From NCBI GenBank assembly GCA_002240395.1, contig CP016836.1, positions 2,790,001 to 2,854,000 on the forward strand: a stretch of DNA of 64,000 bases, written 5' to 3'. Source of the stretch: Xanthomonas citri pv. mangiferaeindicae (lineage in GTDB: Bacteria > Pseudomonadota > Gammaproteobacteria > Xanthomonadales > Xanthomonadaceae). Below are positions 58,196 through 64,000 of the stretch, piece after piece (within the stretch, counting starts at the first letter, position 1; every line of letters begins with the position of its first letter). The notes below the pieces were generated by a model. The model saw nothing but the letters and a program-made list of their open reading frames with translations, did not search any database and was not told where the DNA came from. The translations under genes were made by a program, and so were the position numbers.

Positions 58196-59788
58196 GTGAC
58201 CGCGCCCGATCCGGCGGCCGCTGCGCCCAAGGCCCGAGGCGGCCTGCTGCGCTCGAGCGCAGTGTTCAGCGCGATGACCCTGCTGTCGCGCATCGCCGGC
58301 TTCGCCCGCGACATGCTGCAGGCGACCCTGTTCGGGACCGGCGGGGCGATGAGCGCCTTCATTGTCGCCTATCGCATCCCCAATTTCCTGCGCCGGGTGT
58401 TCGCCGAGGGCTCGATGGCGATGGCCTTCGTGCCGGTGCTCAACGAGATCAAGGAGCGGGGCGACCGCGCGGCGCTCAAGTCCTTCGTCGACCACATGGC
58501 TGGCGCGCTGTGCGCGGTGGTGCTGGTGGTCTGCGCGGTGGGCATGCTGCTGGCGCCGCTGGTCGCGCGGTTGTTCGCGCCCGGCTGGGCCGATCAGCCC
58601 GAGCTGCTGGCGCAGACCGCGCAGATGCTGCGGATCACGTTCCCGTACCTGTTGTTCATCTCGCTGATGTCGCTGGCGGCGTCGATCCTCAACAGCCACG
58701 GCCGCTTCGGCTTGCCGGCGTTCACGCCGGTGCTGCACAACCTGACGATGATCGCCGCGATGCTGTGGCTGGCGCCGCGCTTTGCGCTCCCGCCGCAGGG
58801 GCTGGCCTGGGGCGTGCTGATCGCCGGTTTCCTGCAGTTGGCGCTGCTGTGGCCGGCGCTGGGCCGGCTGGGCCTGCGGCCGCGGCTGCGGCCGGGCTTC
58901 GGCCATGCCGAGGTGCGCAAGGTCGGCCGGCTGATGCTGCCGACGCTGTTCTCCTCGTCGGTCGCCCAGGTCAACCTGATCGTGGGCACCGCGTTCGCCT
59001 CGCTGCTGGCCAGCGGCAGTGTCGACTGGCTGTACTACTCCGACCGGTTGATCGAGTTCCCACTCGGCCTGTTCGGCGTTGCGCTGGGCACGGTGATCCT
59101 GCCGCACCTCTCGCGCCGGCACGCGGCCCAGGATGCGCGGGGCTACAGCCAGTCGCTGGACTGGGGCCTGCGCATGGCGCTGTTGGCGGGCGTGCCCGCT
59201 GGCCTGGGCTTGTTGCTGCTGGCCGAGCCGATCACCGCGACCGTCTACAACTACGGCGCGTTCGGGGCCCATGACACGCGGATGGCCGCGGTCAGCCTGA
59301 CCGCGATGAGCCTGGGCGTGCCGGCTTTCATGCTCAGCAAGGTGCTGGCCCCTGCGTTCTACGCCCGCCAGGACACCAAGACACCGATGCGCGCGGCGAT
59401 CTGGACGGTGGCCGCCAATGTCGCATTGACCATCGCGCTGACCACGCCGCTGTGGTTCTACGCGGTGCCCGGCGCGCACGGCGGCATCGCGCTGGCGACG
59501 GCGCTGGCGGGGGTGGTCAATGCGGCGCTGCTGTGGCGGTACCTGCGCCGGCGCGCGATCTTCGTGCCCGAACCGGGCTGGGGACGCTACCTGCTGCGGT
59601 TGGCTGGCGCCTGCGTGGCGATGGCCGCGGTGGTGCTTGCACTGCGCGGCTGGATCGGCGAGTGGACCGCGATCAGCGGCTGGCAGCACCGGATCGCCTG
59701 GCTGGCGCTGGTGATCGGGGCCGGCGCAGCCGCCTACGGCATCGCGATGGTGGCCTTGGGCTTGCGGCCGCGGCACTTGCGGCACTGA
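58196..59788 (+). CDS. murJ: lipid II flippase MurJ
   Basis: A 530-residue polytopic membrane protein of the MurJ/MviN MOP-family, which moves lipid II across the inner membrane. FSAMTLLSRIAGFARDMLQATLFGTG and the AYRIPNFLRRVFAEGSMAMAFVPVL stretch hold the charged residues of the central cavity (R in the first two segments). SSSVAQVNLIVGTAFAS, YYSDRLIEFPLGLFGVALGTVILPHLS and KVLAPAFYARQDTKTPMR follow. About 14 transmembrane helices are expected. GTG 58196 was chosen; TTG 58160 would add 12 residues over the rpsT promoter. The gene precedes ribF, as in Xanthomonas. Confidence 0.96.
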   Translation: MTAPDPAAAAPKARGGLLRSSAVFSAMTLLSRIAGFARDMLQATLFGTGGAMSAFIVAYRIPNFLRRVFAEGSMAMAFVPVLNEIKERGDRAALKSFVDHMAGALCAVVLVVCAVGMLLAPLVARLFAPGWADQPELLAQTAQMLRITFPYLLFISLMSLAASILNSHGRFGLPAFTPVLHNLTMIAAMLWLAPRFALPPQGLAWGVLIAGFLQLALLWPALGRLGLRPRLRPGFGHAEVRKVGRLMLPTLFSSSVAQVNLIVGTAFASLLASGSVDWLYYSDRLIEFPLGLFGVALGTVILPHLSRRHAAQDARGYSQSLDWGLRMALLAGVPAGLGLLLLAEPITATVYNYGAFGAHDTRMAAVSLTAMSLGVPAFMLSKVLAPAFYARQDTKTPMRAAIWTVAANVALTIALTTPLWFYAVPGAHGGIALATALAGVVNAALLWRYLRRRAIFVPEPGWGRYLLRLAGACVAMAAVVLALRGWIGEWTAISGWQHRIAWLALVIGAGAAAYGIAMVALGLRPRHLRH

Positions 59789-59902
59789 CTGTCGCAGCGA
59801 GCGGGTCCATGCGGTCCGCGGCGCAGTGGCCGCGCCCGCTATAATCTCCGGTCACCTTCCGGAATGCGGTGCCTGGCGCCGCTTCCGCCCCGACGAGACG
59901 CC

Positions 59903-60883
59903 ATGAGCAGGCTGTTCCGCGACATCGCCGGCGGGTCCGAGTGTGCCGACGGCAGCGTGGTCTGCATCGGGGCGTTCGACGGCCTGCACCTCGGGCACCA
60001 GGCGCTGGTGCGCCACGCGGTCGCGCGCGCGCAGGCCCTGGGCGTCGCGGCCGCGGCCTTGAGCTTCGAACCGCTGCCGCGCGAGTTCTTCGCCGCCGAC
60101 ACGCCGCCGCCGCGGCTGGGGCCGGTACGGGCGAAGATCGAGGGCCTGCGCACGCTCGGTGCCGACGTCATCGGGCTGCTGCGCTTCGATGCGCGGATGG
60201 CGGCGATGTCGCCCGAGGCCTTCGTCGAGCAGGTGCTGCTGGCGCGACTGGGCGCACGCGAGGTCTGGGTCGGGCCGGGCTTCCGGTTCGGGCATCGACG
60301 TGCCGGCGACCTGGCGACGCTGCAGGCGCTGGGGCGCGAGGTTGGCTTCGTCGCAGGCGAGATCGCGCCGCTGGTGATCGACGGCGAGCGGGTGTCGAGC
60401 ACGCACATCCGCGCCGCGCTCGTGGCCGGCGATTTCGTCCATGCCGCCCGCTTGCTCGGACGGCCGTACGCGGTCTCCGGCCGGGTGGTGCGTGGCCAGC
60501 AACTCGGCCGCACGCTCGGCTACCCGACCGCGAACCTGCGCTTCGGCGGCAAGGTGCCGGCGCTGCGCGGCATCTATGCCACGCGCGTGCACGGCGTCGG
60601 CGATGCCCCGTGGCCGTCGGTGTCCAGCTTCGGCACCCGGCCTACGGTCGGGGGCGTCGAGCCGCTGCTCGAGGCCCACCTGTTCGATTTCGACGGCGAC
60701 CTCTACGGGCGCAGGATCGAGGTCGAATTCGTCGCGCGACTGCGCGATGAGGAAAAGTTCGACGACCTGCCCGCCCTGGTCGCGCAGATGGATCTGGACG
60801 CCGTGCGCGCCCGGGCCCTGCTCGCCGAGGCGACCGCCGGCGCCCCTCCACGACAAGAACCGCAACGACAGGACGACGCGTGA
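59903..60883 (+). CDS. ribF: bifunctional riboflavin kinase/FAD synthetase RibF
   Basis: Makes FMN and FAD from riboflavin and ATP. The N-terminal nucleotidylyltransferase domain has VCIGAFDGLHLGHQALV, with HLGH motif, and VSSTHIRAALVAGD. The C-terminal flavokinase domain has RTLGYPTANLRF, GIYATRV, SFGTRPTVGG and LLEAHLFDFDGDLYG. The length of 326 residues is standard. ATG 59903 starts MSRLFRDIAGG. The stop overlaps the ileS GTG, suggesting coupling. FAD is supplied to flavoenzymes throughout the cell. Confidence 0.97.
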   Translation: MSRLFRDIAGGSECADGSVVCIGAFDGLHLGHQALVRHAVARAQALGVAAAALSFEPLPREFFAADTPPPRLGPVRAKIEGLRTLGADVIGLLRFDARMAAMSPEAFVEQVLLARLGAREVWVGPGFRFGHRRAGDLATLQALGREVGFVAGEIAPLVIDGERVSSTHIRAALVAGDFVHAARLLGRPYAVSGRVVRGQQLGRTLGYPTANLRFGGKVPALRGIYATRVHGVGDAPWPSVSSFGTRPTVGGVEPLLEAHLFDFDGDLYGRRIEVEFVARLRDEEKFDDLPALVAQMDLDAVRARALLAEATAGAPPRQEPQRQDDA

Positions 60884-63768
60884 GCGCCCAGGCCGACAAT
60901 TCCCCGAACCCCTACAAGTCGACGATCCACCTGCCGGCGACCGACTTTCCGATGCGCGGCGACCTGCCCAAGCGCGAGCCGGCGATGCTGGCGCGCTGGG
61001 AGGAGGGCGGCCTTTACGCCCAGTTGCGCGAGCATGCGCGCGGCCGTCCGCTGTTCATGCTGCACGATGGCCCGCCATACGCGAATGGCACGATCCACCT
61101 TGGCCATGCGGTCAACAAGATCCTCAAGGACATCATCGTCAAGTCCAAGGGCATGGCCGGCTTCGATGCGCCCTATATCCCGGGCTGGGACTGCCACGGC
61201 CTGCCGATCGAAATTGCGATCGAGAAGAAGTGGGGCAAGGTCGGGGTCAAGCTCGATGCGGTGGAGTTCCGGCACAAGTGCCGCGAGTACGCCAACGAGC
61301 AGATCGACATCCAGCGCCGCGACTTCAAGCGCCTGGGCGTGATCGGCGACTGGGACAACCCCTATCGCACGCTGGACTTCCGCTTCGAGGCCGACGAGAT
61401 CCGCGCACTGGCGAAGATCGTCGACAACGGCCATCTGACCCGTGGGGTCAAGCCGGTGCACTGGTGCTTCGACTGCGGTTCGGCGCTGGCCGAGGCCGAG
61501 ATCGAGTACGCCGACAAGGTCTCGCCGGCGATCGACGTCGCCTATGTCGCGCGCGATGGTGCGGCGTTCGCGCGCGCCTTCGGCGCCACGCTGCCGGCCG
61601 GTGTCGAGGTCGCGCTGCCGATCTGGACCACCACGCCGTGGACACTGCCGGCGTCGCTGGCAGTGTCGCTGGGCGCCGATCTCGAGTACGCGCTGGTCGA
61701 AGGCCCACGCACGCAGGACGGACACCGCCGTTGGCTGGTGCTGGCCGATGCGCTGGCCGAGAACGCGCTGCGTCGCTATGGCGTCGAGGGCGACATCGTC
61801 GTGCACGGCCGCGTGGCCGGCAGCGCGCTCGAGCACCTGCTGCTCGGCCATCCCTTCTATGCCGAGCGCGATGTGCCGGTGATCCTCGGCGAGCACGTCT
61901 CGGCGGAGGACGGCACCGGCGCGGTCCACACCGCGCCCGGCCACGGTCAGGAGGACTACGTCGTCGGCAAGGCCTACGGCTTGCTCGAGCGCTACAGCGC
62001 CGCGCAGCTCAACCCGGTCGATGGCCGCGGCGTCTACCTGCCATCGACCCCGCCGATCGGCGACACCGCGCTGGCCGGGCTGCACATCTGGAAGGCCAAC
62101 GACGTCATCGTCGACGCGCTGCGTGCACAGGGCAGCCTGCTGGCGCTCGCGAAGCTCGAACACAGCTACCCGCACTGCTGGCGCCACAAGACGCCGATCG
62201 CGTTCCGCGCCACCCCGCAGTGGTTCATCTCGATGGAGCAGGGCGGGCTGCGCGCCGATGCGCTCAAAGCGATCGAGGGCGTGACCTGGTACCCGGCCTG
62301 GGGCCAGGCGCGCATTGCCGGCATGGTCGAGGGCCGCCCGGACTGGACGATCTCGCGCCAGCGCACCTGGGGCGTGCCGATCGCGCTGTTCGTGCATCGC
62401 GAAACCGGCGAACCGCATCCGCGCACGGTCGAGCTGATGCGCGCGGTCGCCGACCGCGTCGAGCAGCACGGCGTCGACATCTGGTACACGCTCGATGCGA
62501 CCGAGCTGCTCGGCAGTGAGGCGGCCGACTACGACAGGATCACCGACATCCTCGATGTCTGGTTCGACTCGGGCGTCACCCACGAAGCGGTGCTGCGCGC
62601 GCGCGGGTATCCCAAGCCGGCCGACCTCTACCTCGAGGGCTCGGATCAGCACCGCGGCTGGTTCCAGTCCTCGCTGCTGACCGGCGTGGCGATCGACAAG
62701 GCGGCCCCGTACCGGCAGTGCCTCACGCACGGCTTCACCGTCGACGAGCACGGCCGCAAGATGTCCAAGTCGTTGGGCAACGGCATCGAGCCCCAGGACA
62801 TCATGAAGACGCTGGGCGCCGACATCCTGCGCCTGTGGATCGCATCGGCCGACTACAGCAACGAGATGTCGCTGTCGCAGGAGATCCTCAAGCGCACCGC
62901 CGACGCCTACCGCCGCATCCGCAACACCGCGCGCTTCCTGCTCGGCAACCTCGCCGGGTTCACGCCGGCGGCCGATCTCGTCGCGCCGCAGGACATGGTC
63001 GCGCTCGATCGCTGGATCGTGCATCGCGCCGCCCAGTTGCAGGGGCGCATCGAGGATGCGTACGCGCGCTACGACTTCGCCGAGATCGTCCAGGCGCTGT
63101 CGAACTTCTGCAGCGTCGACCTGGGCTCGCTCTACCTCGACGTGACCAAGGACCGCCTGTACACGATGCCTGAGCACTCGGTCGGGCGGCGCAGCGCGCA
63201 GACCGCGATGTACCACATCGCCGAGGCCTTCGTGCGCTGGATCGCGCCGGTGCTCAGCTTCACCGCCGACGAAATGTGGGGCTATCTGCCCGCGCCGGCG
63301 CAGGGCACGCGCGAAGCCAATGTGCAGTTCGCGACCTGGTACACGGGCCTGACCCTGCTCGATGGCGACGCCGACTGGGGGCCGCAGGACTTCGAGCGCG
63401 TGTTGGAACTGCGCGAGCGCGTGGCCAAAGTGCTTGAGCCGATGCGTGCCAGCGGCGAGATCGGCGCCGCACTCGATGCCGAGATCGAACTGCGCTGTGG
63501 CGTCTCGGATGCCAACTGGCTCTCGCCGGTGGTCGACGAACTGCGCTTCCTGCTGATCAGCGGCGACGTCACAATCGTCGACGCCGGCGACGCGACCACG
63601 ATCGGCGTGTCGGCGCGCGCGACCGACAAGCCCAAGTGCGTGCGCTGCTGGCAGCGCCGCGCCGATGTCGGCGCGCACGCCGAGCACGCAGGGCTGTGCG
63701 GCCGCTGCGTGGAGAACATCGTGACCGACGGCCGCGATGGCGGCGGCGAGACCCGGAGGTGGTTCTGA
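60880..63768 (+). CDS. ileS: isoleucyl-tRNA synthetase
   Basis: A class Ia synthetase of 962 residues that charges tRNA-Ile and edits Val-tRNA-Ile in its CP1 domain. The HIGH motif reads GTIHLGHA (about residue 70), the KMSKS motif is intact (KMSKSLGNG, about residue 627), and the CP1 editing site lies in VWTTTPWTLPAS-like text (LPIWTTTPWTLPASLAV). A C-terminal zinc finger reads CVRCWQRR and CGRC. It starts with GTG overlapping the ribF stop. The next gene lspA overlaps its TGA by one base, so ribF-ileS-lspA is coupled. Confidence 0.98.
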   Translation: MSAQADNSPNPYKSTIHLPATDFPMRGDLPKREPAMLARWEEGGLYAQLREHARGRPLFMLHDGPPYANGTIHLGHAVNKILKDIIVKSKGMAGFDAPYIPGWDCHGLPIEIAIEKKWGKVGVKLDAVEFRHKCREYANEQIDIQRRDFKRLGVIGDWDNPYRTLDFRFEADEIRALAKIVDNGHLTRGVKPVHWCFDCGSALAEAEIEYADKVSPAIDVAYVARDGAAFARAFGATLPAGVEVALPIWTTTPWTLPASLAVSLGADLEYALVEGPRTQDGHRRWLVLADALAENALRRYGVEGDIVVHGRVAGSALEHLLLGHPFYAERDVPVILGEHVSAEDGTGAVHTAPGHGQEDYVVGKAYGLLERYSAAQLNPVDGRGVYLPSTPPIGDTALAGLHIWKANDVIVDALRAQGSLLALAKLEHSYPHCWRHKTPIAFRATPQWFISMEQGGLRADALKAIEGVTWYPAWGQARIAGMVEGRPDWTISRQRTWGVPIALFVHRETGEPHPRTVELMRAVADRVEQHGVDIWYTLDATELLGSEAADYDRITDILDVWFDSGVTHEAVLRARGYPKPADLYLEGSDQHRGWFQSSLLTGVAIDKAAPYRQCLTHGFTVDEHGRKMSKSLGNGIEPQDIMKTLGADILRLWIASADYSNEMSLSQEILKRTADAYRRIRNTARFLLGNLAGFTPAADLVAPQDMVALDRWIVHRAAQLQGRIEDAYARYDFAEIVQALSNFCSVDLGSLYLDVTKDRLYTMPEHSVGRRSAQTAMYHIAEAFVRWIAPVLSFTADEMWGYLPAPAQGTREANVQFATWYTGLTLLDGDADWGPQDFERVLELRERVAKVLEPMRASGEIGAALDAEIELRCGVSDANWLSPVVDELRFLLISGDVTIVDAGDATTIGVSARATDKPKCVRCWQRRADVGAHAEHAGLCGRCVENIVTDGRDGGGETRRWF

Positions 63769-64000
63769 TGGCCCGTCCCGTCCCCAACGCCCTGCCGTGG
63801 CTGACGCTGTCGGTGGTGGTGATCGCACTCGACCAGTTGACCAAGTGGTGGGTGCTGACCTCGCTGCCCGAATACACCGCGATCCCGGTCATTGAAGGAT
63901 TCTGGAACTGGTACCGCACCTACAACACCGGCGCGGCGTTCAGCTTCCTGGCCGATGCTGGCGGCTGGCAGAAGTGGTTCTTCACGATTCTGGCGATCGT
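63768..64000 (+). CDS. lspA: lipoprotein signal peptidase LspA (3' end outside window)
   Basis: The first 77 residues of signal peptidase II, an inner-membrane aspartic protease that removes signal peptides from diacylglyceryl-prolipoproteins. VVVIALDQLTKWWVL is the first transmembrane segment with the conserved Asp/Lys, and FWNWYRTYNTGAAFSFL holds the NTGAAFS motif. The catalytic Asp pair lies beyond base 64000. The ATG overlaps the ileS stop (TGATG). In relatives ispH follows, which would lie outside the window. Confidence 0.95.
   Translation, partial: MARPVPNALPWLTLSVVVIALDQLTKWWVLTSLPEYTAIPVIEGFWNWYRTYNTGAAFSFLADAGGWQKWFFTILAI

Overview
High-GC gammaproteobacterial chromosome, most likely from the Xanthomonadaceae/Lysobacteraceae (Luteimonas- or Lysobacter-like). 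The evidence is gene content and order (nnrD-tsaE-amiC-mutL-GumN; pstS-pstCAB-phoU with two pstS copies; rplU-rpmA-obgE; murJ-ribF-ileS-lspA), a MutL carrying the endonuclease motif expected where MutH is absent, FabV as the enoyl-ACP reductase, and GC-rich palindromic intergenic repeats. Species assignment is inference. Nearly everything is core genome: no phage, insertion sequence, integrase, CRISPR array or rRNA operon was seen.

Layout. 1-6.0 kb: repair and envelope genes (nnrD 3' end, tsaE, amiC, mutL, a GumN/TraB protein). 6.0-12.0 kb: RnfB-type ferredoxin, dctA, asnB behind an Asn-rich leader peptide and a terminator, cytochrome b561, fabV. 12.1-22.5 kb: a secreted Cys-rich peptide with a membrane thioredoxin, alkB, a penicillin acylase family enzyme interrupted in frame by a palindromic repeat, an Hsp70 (YegD-like) protein, a non-haem-type bacterioferritin, tpm, parC, an FNR-type regulator. 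22.6-27.3 kb: a 1369-residue CheB-CheR-PAS-histidine kinase-receiver fusion, followed by two small proteins. 27.5-29.4 kb: two identical tRNA-Leu(CAG) genes inside 150-bp direct repeats that flank an MFS gene. 29.7-36.2 kb: rnr (frameshifted), rlmB, a small membrane protein, a guanidine-II riboswitch with gdx/sugE, a metallophosphoesterase, RNase T. 36.3-44.3 kb: a phosphate locus (phoU, pstB, pstA, pstC, two pstS, an OprP/OprO porin) with Pho boxes upstream of both pstS genes and of the porin. 44.5-55.2 kb: M28 peptidase (frameshifted), nth, two crotonases, an FKBP-like protein, DUF1289, Nudix, rhodanese (frameshifted), thioesterase, uvrA. 55.5-64 kb: rplU, rpmA, obgE, rpsT, murJ, ribF, ileS, lspA (cut by the window).

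How the parts work together. The phosphate block is a complete uptake and signalling unit: porin, two binding proteins, ABC transporter and PhoU, with hairpins between pstS1 and pstC and between pstB and phoU that could tune expression. asnB looks controlled by ribosome-mediated attenuation, and gdx by a guanidine riboswitch whose linker can pair with the gdx Shine-Dalgarno.

Quality warning. Three otherwise intact genes (rnr, the M28 peptidase, the SseA-like sulfurtransferase) are each broken by loss of one base in a G or C run. This pattern fits homopolymer errors in the assembly better than three independent pseudogenes.
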